DNA of 64,000 bases from Acanthochromis polyacanthus (lineage: Eukaryota; Chordata; Actinopteri; Pomacentridae), in assembly GCF_021347895.1 (NCBI RefSeq), contig NC_067136.1, forward strand, positions 3,830,848 through 3,894,847, read 5' to 3'. A model generated the notes under the pieces. That model did no database searches, was not told where the DNA came from, and was given only the letters and a program-made list of their open reading frames with translations. The position numbers and the translations under genes were made by a program. Of the stretch, positions 1 through 11,500 are shown in pieces (the first letter of the stretch is position 1; every line of letters starts with the position of its first letter).

Positions 1-3000
1 TTATTTTGTTTATTTTCATGTTGTGTTCCCACTATTACCCCTTTTTGTTTTGTTTCAGAGGCTGAGCACCTGTGGTAGGGTCATGGTGTCACCCTCCTAG
101 CTGCAACTACACGAGCCACAGTGACATTAAAGTGTGACTTCTGATTGGTTGGAGACTCATTAAAAGCATGTTCATGTAACATAGCTGAGTTCTGCTTAAA
201 TCTCTGTTTCTGTAGCTTTAGATGGTGAGTAAGTTCTCCTCTGAACCAGCTGCTTGGAACATTCACTTTATCACCTTATTTTAATTCAGGTAACTCTGTC
301 TCTCAACAATCATGTTCATATTTAACTAAACTACATGTTTGATTCTCACTAATATGTTTCTAATCAACATCTTTTCTTTTATTTCTTGTCAACCTGGTAA
401 CAGAGAAAATGGAGGAAAGTCTTCAAACATGTTCTGAAAGGTTCATATTTGAACCCAAATCATGGTGTTTTTCTAACTGCAGAGTTCTGGTTGCAGAAAT
501 GTAACCAAGCAGTGAATGAAAGTGAAACCAAAGTGTCAGAATAAAGGTTCCACATGGAACATGAATCCTGGTCTCCTGGATGAAAGTCCTGTTTCTGTTT
601 TATGTCTTCTTCAAGAAACTTTGTGGCTCTTTCAAACTCTAAACTTTTCCTACAACGTCACAGTCTGAGAATTCTAGTGAGAAAATAGATTTGTGTGAAA
701 AATGAGAATGTAGTTTAGTGGTATAGGAAGATAATTGTTGCTTTCAGAATGATGGATGTGGATGTTTCTGCAGTGGAAGTGACACCACAATGTTTCCAAA
801 CTTTACTTCCTGTTACTGACCTTCACTCATTGATTGTGCTCAAAATTAAGGTTGGTTTTTAGAAAATCATTGTTTCTGTTCAAAGTTTACATCATTTCAT
901 TAATTTTATCAACATTACATCATGGTGAGACAGAGTTCAGTGAATATGTCAGAAGAAGAAGAGAAAAGATGATGATGGTAAGATTTACCTTTTCCAGAAG
1001 AGTGTTCAGGGTCTTTATCTCACTCTCAGCATTCTCATTTTTCAGTTTTTCCTCCTGGAGCTGATTGTTGGTTTCTGAATTATTTCCCTCCAGCTGCACG
1101 TAAAGAAACACTGATTTTAAGGTGTGAGACTGATCGTTTTTAACTTTGCATAACAGAAAGCATCCAACTGTCCATCTTAGAAGTGATGCAGTTACTGTGC
1201 AGTGATTCAGTTGTGAATGATTTGACATTTATGTGATTTTACAGTTTTGTTCACACTTAATTTATTAATAACTAAAATAACTCATCAAATGCAGGTGATG
1301 TTTCTGTTTCTGCAGGTAAAGTCAGAATTACTGAATGCCGATATTCCAGAAAAAGTTGAGGTTTTATTAAGTTACTTTATAAAGATTATAATGATGAGAT
1401 TTACCTCTTCCAGTTGATTCTTCAGGAACTTCATGTCACTGTCGGCCTTCTGATTTTTCTGTTTCTCCCGCTGAAGCTGATTGTAGGTTTCTGAATGATT
1501 TCTCTTCAGCTGCAGGTAAAGAAACACATGTTGTGATTTTCAGGTGTGAGACTGATAGTTTTAATTTTACAGAACAAAAAACACCCGACGGTTCATCTTA
1601 GAAGTGATGCAGTTACTGTGCAGTGATTCAGTTATGAATGATTTGACATTGAAGTGATTTTACACAGTTTTTTCTCATTTCTGTTGTAAACTGTAACTAT
1701 TAGAATTGACAGTAGATCAAACTTTACATTTATTAATGACTAAAATTAACATCAGCACTCATCAAATGCAATTGATTTTTCTGTTTCTGCAGGTAAAGTC
1801 AGAGTTACTGAACTTGCATCGATATTCCAGAAAAAAGCTGAGGTTTTATGAAGTTTCTTTATAAATGTTATGATGATGAGATTGACCTCTTCCAGCTCAT
1901 TCTTCAGGGTCTCATTTTTCAATTTCTCCTCCTGGAGCTGATTGTTTGTTTCTGAATTATTTCCCTTCATCTGCAGGTAAAGTCAGAATTATTGAGCCTT
2001 CATTGATATTCCAGAGATCTCAGATCATGAGTTAAACTTGTTAGTTTCCATCTTTTCCTCCAGAATCTACAGTTCAGTCTCCATCTTGTGTTTTTCATCC
2101 AGAAGCTGCTGTTTCTTTACATACAACCATTAACTTCTTTTTACTGCTTCTTTGACTCCTGCTCTTTAGTTACTGATCGTCTGTTCAGGTTCACACTCTT
2201 TGGTTACAACAAATATGTCGTTATTAAATAGAAACTTGTGAGTTTCTGTTTAATGTAAACTTTCTTTTATCTCTACAGAAGTTCGCTAAATCTGTTGTTC
2301 TTCTCTGTTTCTGTACTGAACCACTTCCTCTGTTCATTGATAAACTACATCTGGTTTTTCTTCTCCACTGTCCAGATTCTTTACTTGTCTTCCTGTCAGA
2401 GCTTGAATACTGACGTCTGATCTGCTTTACAGACACAAACCTTCTTCCTTTATTCCATAATTGTTTGTTTACATCAAACTTGACTTTACTTTCTGCCATC
2501 ACCTGATCTTGGTGTCTTTCTCCATCTACTAACAATCAAACTTTGTTTCAGTACTTACTAGTTCAAGTTCTTCTTGCTTTTCATTTACCAAAGTCTTCCT
2601 TTTCCCTTTGAGAAAATAAAACAATCAGTATTTGAATACAGAAAGAACAATGGTCTAGATAGTTTTGTATCATGAATTTAAACCTCTCATATCAGTTTCC
2701 ATTAAAACCTCAATATTTTGTAAAGGTCAACAGTTTTATATTAATGTGACTTACTTTTTTGTCTTCTTGTGCGAACAAAGAGAACAACTGCTAGAATTAA
2801 CAGGATGACGGCTGCAGCCGAACTAACAGCCAAACCAACAATGGTCGAGGTGTAACTGTACTGGGACATAAAGAAATCACCTGAAACGATAAAACATGGA
2901 ATAATGAGGCATTTAATATAAACTGCAGATTACCTGGAACCTGAATCCATGTCTGTCTGCTCTGGTTGAGGGGAACTTATTCTGCCAGATTAAATTTGAA

Positions 3001-6000
3001 ACTGAATCAAAAAATGAGGCAAAACTGAAAGGAACTTGGACTGCGATGTTTTTGGTAAAAATCCAGTTTCTCTTTTGTGTCTTACCTCCTAACCTGGACT
3101 TCCTGGTTGCCTTTTCCTCCTTTAACATTACAGGTCAAAATTACATTTCGAGAACTTTATTTAGAATACAGTTTAGTTGTAAAGGAATGTAATGTTGTGG
3201 AGACTGTGTTGCTTGAAGAAGTATGAGGGGACTAAAGGTCAACAACGAGACCTTCAACATGGAGACTGGGTTTACATCCTATGGTGGGCCCACTGTTGTT
3301 TAATTTAGCTCTAATGTTCACTAGTTTGATTAGATTTTAGCACCAAAAGTACTTTGGTGCAGGACAATATTACTTTCACACACAAAAAAAGAAGAAAAAA
3401 ACTTATTAGGAGCTTAGTTGACTTTACACACCATAACTGTTTGGTTAGGTTGAGGAAATCTTCAGGATTTTGTTTAAAATACAACCTTTTCGAATATATT
3501 TCGCATTTTTCTTCAATTTTCTGGTTACCTGGTTGCTGAATCCTGCTTCATCTAACATATGAACAGTAAAGCAATGAAATAAATGGGAAATAGATGCTGA
3601 TAAGCAAATGTGATGTTTGCTGGTGACATGTCACCAGCAAACATCACTGATAATACATTTTAGCTGAATCAGAATGTAGATTTCATTTGAAAAAAAAAGC
3701 ATTTTCTCTCATAAAATACTCTCAGTTACAGTCGAATACAAAGTGACAACATACTTTTAGAGTTTTTTTTTTATTTAAAAAGAATCAATAATTGAAATCT
3801 CTCTATGAAGCATGTCTGGACTCTTTGTTCAGCACTTTGTAAAAGTCCCTTTGCTAGTTAAAGCTTCAATGCTTCTTGGAAAAACTCTGCTAAATGGACT
3901 GTTGGCTTCCTTGAACAGAACTTTCTCATTTTATCAGTTTGGTTGAACAGCTAATGCCATCAAAAGTCCTGGTAGTTTTCAGTTATTGAGGCCTCCAGGC
4001 TCCTGGAAACTATTCAGAAATGGTTTATACCCTCTTCTCTGATCTTTACCTCACCATGGTTTGATCAACAACAGAAACTTCCTTCAACTTAAACTATGTC
4101 CAGTCAGTTCAGTTTGCTACAGTGGACTCCAGTCAAGTTCTGGATTCTGCAATCTGGAGCTACAACAAAGAGTTTGAATTCTTTAGCAAATGACAAGTTT
4201 TGATTTTTAAAACTATAAAATATTTGCCCCAAAACAGTGACAATATGTTTACAGTGAGTGTAGATTGATGAGACAAAGAAAATAACACATCTTTTAGGGT
4301 GACGGTATGAATCTATAAACTACATATGTAGAGAATCTAGTCTGAAGGAGATCTGAATTAACAAGAAGAATTATTAGAAAAACCTTAAATATCTGAGTCT
4401 TGAACTTTCAGTATTAACTCACCAACAACCAGTTCAACAGTAGATCCTCGACCCAGTGTAGGAATGAAGCATCCATATTTTCCCTTATCAGACAGTTTCA
4501 CTTTGGAGAGTTTCAGTGAAACGTCTCCAAACTCCAGTTTATTAAATAACAATGACGTTCTTCCTTCATAATCAGGATGTTTTGAACTTTCCAGTTCCTC
4601 TTTATCCCACCACACATAGACATATGAAGGGTCTAGGCCTCCTCTGGACCACTCTATGGACATGTCTGAAGCATCCACGGCAGGTTCCAGCCGACATGAC
4701 AAAAGAACGTCATCACCAACCGTTGCCAGGACCGGCTGAGACGGACCGACCACCTGGGAAAGACCTGGAGAAAAGCAGGTTGGGATTTTACAGCTTTTAA
4801 ATGGAGGAAACAAATGACTACTAGTTGATTTTTTGTTGAGGGAACATATTTTAGAACGTTCGTCTATAAGATGTTACTGAGCAGCTTCAATTTTTAATCA
4901 TCTTTGTGTTTAAATGTACATTTTGATGGTGTGTGTCGGTTACCTGAACAGTTTTGTGTCAGAAGAAGGAAAACTAAAGCTGTGAAGGAACTGAGCTGAG
5001 TCCATGGTTTAGACGAAGAATCATGAAGTTCTGAAAACTGAAATAAATCGCATGTTAAATATACTGAGGAACATGCTGATTGTAAATATCATTGTACATC
5101 CGAGCAACATAAGTCATCCACCAATCAGATTCTAGATCATCAAAACATCTGGATCAAATAAAACACTTGAACTTTCCAGATCTTGAATTATTGTAGAATC
5201 AGAGTTCAGGACCGATGATCTCACATTTTAACTTCCTAATTTTTTATTCTTATTTCAGACTGATCAATAGTCTAAAGGTGTGTTCTGTAATATCAGAATG
5301 TAAGTTTTCAGTTTGTAAAACTGGGCAATTTTGAGCTGGATATCCTTTAGAACCATCAATATTCCTAAAGAACATTCACTTAAATAAAATAAAATTGAAG
5401 GGAAATGTCACTTCTTCTTTAGCACATGTAGGGATAAAAGTTGCTGTTTTTCAAGACATTGCATGAAATTACATTTAAAAAGCCCCAAAAGCATCATGAT
5501 AACGAGATGACAGATAGTTCCAGTACAGTGAAATAGACTTTCAACAGCTATACTAAGCATTATATTGTGTTAGTTGGGGATTTACCAGTTTTATTTATTA
5601 TTTGGAAAAACCCTCAAGAAATCTAAGTAAAATTTACATCAAAAACAGTAGATACACCTTTTGATCACAGAAAACACTTGTTTTTATGGAGAAGCTAACT
5701 GTACATCATGTTTGTACCCAATAATTTATATTACAGTTCATAGTTTTGGCTCAGAGGAGTTCTCCTTTTCTTTGTTTCGTCTTCTTTAATGAGCTCAATG
5801 ACCAAAATCTTGCATCAATCGTTGGTTTGAAAAAATTGCAAATTAATTGCAAAAAAATAATATGTAACTGCAATGCTTATTGCACTTTGTTGTTTACAAT
5901 CTGGGAAGCCATGTGTTAAAATAAGTGTTCCTTTCTTTTAATTTCTTTTTTTAAGCTTGTAAAGCAGAGTCTGTCTTGAGAGACAAGAGTTTAAGTGACA

Positions 6001-6551
6001 AAAGTTTACTTTTGTTAAATGTTTGTTACAAAATAATAATAATAATAATAATAATCATTTTGCACATAATTATTTGCAGTTTAGGAACTCATCCTTTTGA
6101 AAAAAAACCTTTTCTTTCCTTTTTATGCTTGTAAAGCAGAGAATGTGCCTTTAGAGACGACTGTTTAAGTGACAAAACGTTATTTCAGTGATTGCACCTT
6201 ACTGTTTATACTTATAAATGTCATACAGTGATGCCCTGCAGTGTTGAAAGTCATTGTTGTTCAATGATTGTCACACAAAAGAATGATTTTATTAATAATT
6301 AGACATTATTGTTGTCATTTCAACTAAATTTCATATGAAAGATGAAACCACTGTTTGATGATGAATTCATGTTTCATTGGTTCTAATACATGTTTAAAAT
6401 GAAAATATAGCAAAAAGAGTTAAATGATTACGATGCCACCCTCAAACAAAACATATCAAAGAATGTGATGATTTCCCTTCGATTGAAGCTCTAAAAAGCT
6501 TTGCAGGAAGATTTAATTTCAAGTCAGATGTAGCTGACCTACCTGAGTCAT
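1..6551 (-). CDS. Gene A: IgV-TM-coiled-coil receptor of the LTD-tailed family (partial, runs off left edge)
   Basis: Predicted exons in transcription order are 6543-6551 (M-T-Q), 4944-5037 (signal peptide), 4423-4764 (Ig V), 2755-2880 (TM), 2559-2605 (basic stop-transfer plus coil start), 1887-1970, 1405-1509 and 989-1093 (coiled coil). Later exons would lie left of base 1: bases 1-840 match, in reverse complement, the stretch just before the VQGEK coiled-coil exon of gene B. Splice phases are 0,1,1,1,0,0,0. The V domain has both cysteines (LSCRLEP and KYGCF) and an IEWSR tryptophan, as in butyrophilin/MOG. The TM exon is 126 bp, against 114 bp in B and C. Role: probable type I surface receptor or ligand; function unknown. 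The LTD is inferred from paralogs B and C, not seen here. Head-to-head with gene B. Confidence 0.75.
989..1970 (-). CDS. Three homologous coiled-coil exons of gene A
   Basis: Three phase-0 exons, 1887-1970 (28 codons), 1405-1509 (35) and 989-1093 (35), each begin [M/L]xxNxSETxNQLQxEKxKN and end in a LEE/LEK-type coil. Each follows a CTGCAG or GTGCAG acceptor and ends at GTCAAT or GTAAAT. Their mutual similarity, with similar intron flanks, indicates tandem exon duplication. No counterpart exists in B or C, where the corresponding intron is about 1.4 kb shorter. They would lengthen the cytoplasmic rod by about 98 residues. Confidence 0.7.
2040..2550 (-). pseudogene. Decayed coiled-coil exon(s) of gene A
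   Basis: Between the 2559-2605 exon and the 1887-1970 exon lies sequence that still reads as coil in pieces, for example LLDEKHKMETEL followed by TAG and then ILEEKMETNK (about 2050-2125), plus the ERHQDQ region with KQLWNKGRR (2224-2535). The same pieces with the same TAG recur in gene C near 29830-30115. I read this as an ancestral rod exon lost before the A/C split. It is not included in the predicted CDS. Confidence 0.45.
2755..2880 (-). CDS. Transmembrane exon of gene A
   Basis: 126-bp phase 1-1 exon with an acceptor after a TTTCAG tract and a GTAAGT donor. It encodes a short stalk and a hydrophobic span ending AAAVILLILAVVLFVRTRRQ. The arginines after the span fit a type I stop-transfer signal. 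It is 12 bp longer than the equivalent exons of B and C, adding residues inside the span. Confidence 0.85.
4423..4764 (-). CDS. Ig V-set exon of gene A
   Basis: 342-bp phase 1-1 exon bounded by a CAG acceptor and a GTGAGT donor. It encodes a V domain with VGDDVLLSCRLEP near the N-terminus, IEWSR, a YVYVWWDKEEL C'-strand region, GRTSLLF, and SDKGKYGCF before the G strand. The length and the GRTxLL/VxLxIxxV pattern fit butyrophilin/MOG-type V domains. The adjoining signal-peptide exon is 4944-5037. Confidence 0.88.
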
Positions 6552-6660
6552 GGCTGTAACTGTTTCCTCGTCTCTGAAACATAAAATGCTCTAAACATGA
6601 AGCCCTTAGAGAGCAGCCCCCAGCTCTGATGCAGAGGGTGGATCCATGTTAGATAAACAC
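5840..6660. repeat. Left arm of large inverted repeat (A/B palindrome)
   Basis: The reverse complement of this stretch matches 7165-8505 over the promoter-proximal region, the start exon and part of intron 1. The (ATT)n tract near 6036 and the Alu-sized flanking stretch correspond to those near 8299. Seen by direct comparison of the text; exact ends were not computed. Confidence 0.85.
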
Positions 6661-7287
6661 TCGTCTGGTTGGTGTGGTGCCAAAGAACTTACCCTGATCG
6701 TAAAGTATACATCCTGCTGCAGGCCTGCACGTGCATTTATATTATTTTTAAATTTTGTATGTATGATCAGAAATATCTACAGAATAAACCACATGATGTT
6801 AATACATCACCTGAGGGTTACAGAGGGGGAATAACATTTTCTGGCAGGTGCAGTAAAGCAAAAATAATGTGCATCCTCCTCATGACATGTTCTGGTTCTA
6901 GTCCTCTATCTTCATTTGTCTGTGTTGAGAATTTCTAAATAACTACTATGGAGTTATAATGATCAACTGAGGGGAAATAAAAAGAAAATACACCAATATT
7001 AAAAGATAAAATACCTTTTGGAAAGGGAAGTGAGTTACAACAACAATTATTGTTGGCAGCGCTGCAGTAAGTTCATCACAGCTTAAAATTCCAGTCAAAA
7101 AGGTGGAATTGAGTCTGGCAGTGTGTTAAAATGCTCACAGTGGTGTTGATTTTATTGTATCAGACCCCAACCAGACGAGTGTTTATCTAACATGGATCCA
7201 CCCTCTGCATCAGAGCTGGGGGCTGCTCTCTAAGGGCTTCATGTTTAGAGCATTTTATGTTTCAGAGACGAGGAAACAGTTGCAGCC
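6560..7287. promoter_or_regulatory. Shared divergent promoter region of genes A and B
   Basis: 736 bp separate the two opposed start codons (6551 and 7288). Both 5' leaders are near-identical, including a GAGACGAGGAAACAGTT leader segment just before the ATG and a GATGCAGAGGGTGGATCC segment further out. The central 6661-7164 is the only non-palindromic part. No TATA box is obvious. Divergent transcription is inferred from gene orientation. Confidence 0.5.
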
Positions 7288-8505
7288 ATGACTCAGGTAG
7301 GTCAGCTACATGTGACTTTAAATTAAATCTTCCTGCAAAGCTTTTTAGAGCTTCAAACAAAGGGAAATCATCACTTTCTTAGATATGAGTCATTCTACTG
7401 AGTTGGTTTAAATTCTGACTGAATTTGAGTGAAATCTGTGTATTATTTGGGAACTTTTTTTTTTTTTTTTTACCATATTCACATTGCACCACATCTAAGG
7501 GGCACATACATATTAAAATAGTCAATTTTCAAATTATATTTTATAACTTTTCCCAAATAACTTTCCTCTCCTAAAATTTGTCACTACCAAAAAACACAGA
7601 ATTACATGAGAATAAAAAGAATTGTAAGAACCTATTCATTTCTTTGTTCCTCACCGTACAGAGTATATTTTGTGAATTAATGTGTTTGGTGTCTAAATGA
7701 ATGTTTAACAGAATTTAGTATTCATTTGTTCCAAAAGTATGAACATTTTAGTACAAAAATGTATAAAGTTGATCTTATTGACTGTATAAGTCACCATGGC
7801 TTAACGTAAACATACACTTAACCAATCATTATCATAAAATGTTGGTTGATGATTCAGAACATTTTATTTGTGGTAGTGACCATACTGTTGCTGTAGTCCA
7901 GTAGTACTTGGTTTGAGGGAGGCATTGTAATCATTTAACTCTTTTTGCTATATTTTCATTTTAAACATGTATTACAACCAATGAAACATGAATTCATCAT
8001 TAAACAGTGGTTTCATCTTTCATATGAAATTTAGTTGGAATGACAACAATAATGTCTAATTATTAATAAAATCATTCCTTTGTGTGACAATCATTGAACA
8101 ACAATGACTTTCAACACTGCAGGGCATCACTGTATGACATTTATAAGTATAAACAATAAGGTGCAATCACTGAAATAACGTTTTGTCACTTAAACAGTCA
8201 TCTCTAAAGGCACATTCTCTGCTTTACAAGCATAAAAAGGAAAGAAAAGGTTTTTTTTCAAAAGGATGAGTTCCTAAACTGCAAATAATTATGTGCAAAA
8301 TTATTATTATTATTATTATTTTGTAACAAACATTTAACAAAAATAAAGTTTTTTCACTTAAACTTTTGTCTCTCAAGGTAGATTCTGCTGAAGAACTATA
8401 ATAAAAAGAAATGGAAAGAAAGGAAAGCTCATTTTAACAGATGGCTTCCCAGATTGTAAACAACAAAGTGCAATAAGCATTGCAGTTATATATTGTTTTG
8501 CAATT
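7165..8505. repeat. Right arm of large inverted repeat (A/B palindrome)
   Basis: Mirror copy of 5840-6660. It carries about 520 bp (7385-7908) absent from the left arm, starting near a T-homopolymer at 7450. The arm ends just after a stretch reading CAGATTGTAAACAACAAAGT; beyond it the sequences diverge. Confidence 0.85.
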
Positions 8506-11500
8506 AACATTTACAGAAACATGTGATGTTGTGACTTCTACAGTGAAGGTTCAGTTATCATTGGAATGTTTTATTTTTCTCTTTTCAACTTACACATTGG
8601 TCTCTGGAGGCAGACTGCTTTGAAAGCATAGAAAAACCAAAAGAAAACAGAAAACAGGCTCCTTTTTGAAGTGATAGGTTCCAAGATTATTGCTATGACA
8701 ATGAAAAAAGATGTCTCTTGAGCATGAGCAAGAGTTGGACTTGCCTCTGTGTCACTTTTTCAGGGGGATCTATCAGGGTGATGACCTTGTCCCTGGTCTA
8801 CTTTGTGCTTCATTAATTCCCTTTGAGTGTCGTTCTTGGAGAACATTTCGACAGTTCTGCTTCAACCTCTGACATTGTTTTCTACAGTTTTACTTCTTCT
8901 TCTTCATTTCTTTGGGCTTCAGGTTTAATTTCTGCATTTTTCACCCTCAAAAATACCCCTTCATTAGAGGTGTTCAGAATCAGAATCAGAATCACTTTAT
9001 TCATCCTCGAAGGGAAATTCAGTTGTCAGGGTTCTTATCTGTTTAATTTTGAACTGAATAGCTTGACTGCTGATGATAAGAAAGATTTCCTAAATCTTTC
9101 GGTCTTGCAGGGATAGGAGCCGTCCACTGATATTTTGTTGTTCCTTGAGGCAGATGTGAAGTGGATGATCCATGATTGTCAGAATGGCCTCCATCTTTCT
9201 AAGTATCTGTCTCTCCACCTCATCCTCCAATGAGTTCAATCTGATTCCAACCACAGAGCAGCTTTTTTAATCAGTTTGTTCAGACACCTTGCATCCTTCT
9301 GTTTTATACTACCTCCCCAGCAGACTGCAGCATAAAACAGGACACCTGCTACCACAGACTGATAAAACATCTGCAGCATCTTACTGCAGATGTCTAGTGA
9401 TCGAATTCAGTGATCGAGTTCAGTGGAGATGAAGACCAGCAAAACGCCTCCATCTCTCGGTTTTCTCAGAGATATCATCCTGTGGTCTTGCTGTCTTTTC
9501 CTTCATGCTCTTCTGACATACCTCTGCTCTGTGATGGATAAGTTGTTGATAGATTTCAGCTTTTCTTCTTCCTTCCATCTCTTATTTCTTTTGTAGTATC
9601 TGATCTGAGATATATGTTGAGATATTCACCCCCTGTCAAAAGTTTTAGGACACTGTCTCATTCAAATAAAGTAGAACTTGTCCTACAACTTTTGACAGGG
9701 GGTGTATTTCATCATATGGATGTGATCAGGGCAGGACGGTAGTGTTGTGACGTTCACGAACGAACTGGTTCTTTTGAACGGCTCGTTAACATGAACGATG
9801 GGAACCGAGTCGCAGCTGGGAACGGTTCTTTTTTCCCCCCAGTTACATGGGGAGGAGCGCAGTCCAGCTGCGCGGTGCTTATTAGATATGCAAATAGCGT
9901 CAGGGCACGTTGTGCATGCTGCCTTCACGTGAGTGCGCCAGTAAAAAAATAAAACAACAACACAGAAACAGTGAACGCCCCCTGCCTTGGAGAGCAGCAG
10001 CAGCAGCGAGTGGTCTAAATGAGGAGGAGGAGAGTCCATGGGCGTAACGGACGCGGGGTACGTGTGGAACATGTCCCCCGCACTTTCCACATCTGTCCCC
10101 TCTGTCCCCCGCACTTTTTTCAGCCGTTACAACCGCTAAATCCGTTATTAGCATCCAGTACCGTGTTTTCCCGAGCCGTCTTTGAATGCACCATGAGCGC
10201 ATGCTAACGCAGGTGTTCCACAGGAGACGTGCTGCTGTGCTGAGCAGTGCTGAACGTGCGTCTGGAGTAATGTTTAGCAAACCAGCCAGAGCCAGCAAGA
10301 AGCAAAAGACTTTACACAGTTTTTTTCAAACAAACCGTGTAAGTTGTGTGACCTTGTTGGATGCAAACAATGTTAGACTTGTTAGCTAAATGATGACAAG
10401 GTAAAACATGGCAATATATCAATATGTTAAGCTAGTTAACAATAATTTAAATGCTGTTGCCTCTGTTACATTACTTGCTAATTAGTTTATTCGTGGAATA
10501 AACCCAGTCCTCTTTCATTTCTGGGCAGAAGATGTGCTCACAATTGCTCTCCATGTATTTAAGTCTTTTGGTCCCAAAAGAGGAGAGTCAGGGAGGAGAA
10601 AAAAGAATAGGCTATCTATGGTATAAATTTACAACTATTTTTTACTCCTTCTCTTTCTAATTCTATCTCAGAATTTTGATTTTTAGATTTTTTAATGATT
10701 ATTTCCACAACAAAGAGCAGAGTCAGGGAGGAGATGGATCAGAGGCCAGCAGCAGGGACAAGGATGTAGGGTCTTTACAGGTAAGGAGAGATTATAACTT
10801 CCTGAGAATAAGATATCTATTGCAGGGAGAAACCAGGCAGTACTGATCATTTCATGTTCAGTGTTTGGCACCTTTGGCTACTCGTCCAGTAGATGTTCAA
10901 GGGACATTGTTGTCAACTCAACTAGAGTTTGGCCACTAAAACTTTAGATTTTATAGTTTAAAGTTTTATACTTTATAGTTTAAAGAACTAGCCTAGTTGG
11001 TCCCCTGGTATTGTACTGTGGCTGTTAGGGATTATGTGGTTCTTTAGCCACTAAGGACGGTGCAATTAAATGTAAAAGAATGATAAATCGCTCTGAAAAA
11101 TTAGTCCCCCTCACTTCTGAGATGGTGGTTACGCCCATGGGAGAGTCAGTCTGTCGTCGTTGACAAAATGAGCCAATTGAGGAAACGAAGCAGCATTTGG
11201 ATGCACTTTTCTCTCGTGGCAGACAGTAAGGGTAAATGCAGTATTTGTCAAAAAAAATATTTCTAAGTCAGGCTCCACAAATAATTTGCACAGACACCTG
11301 AAAACTCAACATTCAACAGTAAAAGTGGCAGACTTTAAAATCGAATCCACACGTGTCAAATAAGGTTATAATCAATATTTCAGAATAATTCAAACTCATA
11401 TTGGTGGGATATCTAAATTCATTCCTCCCAGTGATTATTTCCAAGATTAAATGAGTTAAGGCCAGACTGGCTTTTTAAAATTTAATAAATATAAAAATGA

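Noticed and set aside
920..1228. 102-codon ORF as an independent small gene
   Set aside because: Only 989-1093 behaves as a family exon. The N-terminal half is intron sequence that repeats near 1600 without coding conservation.
4552..4800. Plus-strand ORF over the gene A V exon
   Set aside because: Shadow of the minus-strand V exon, which has splice sites and domain residues.
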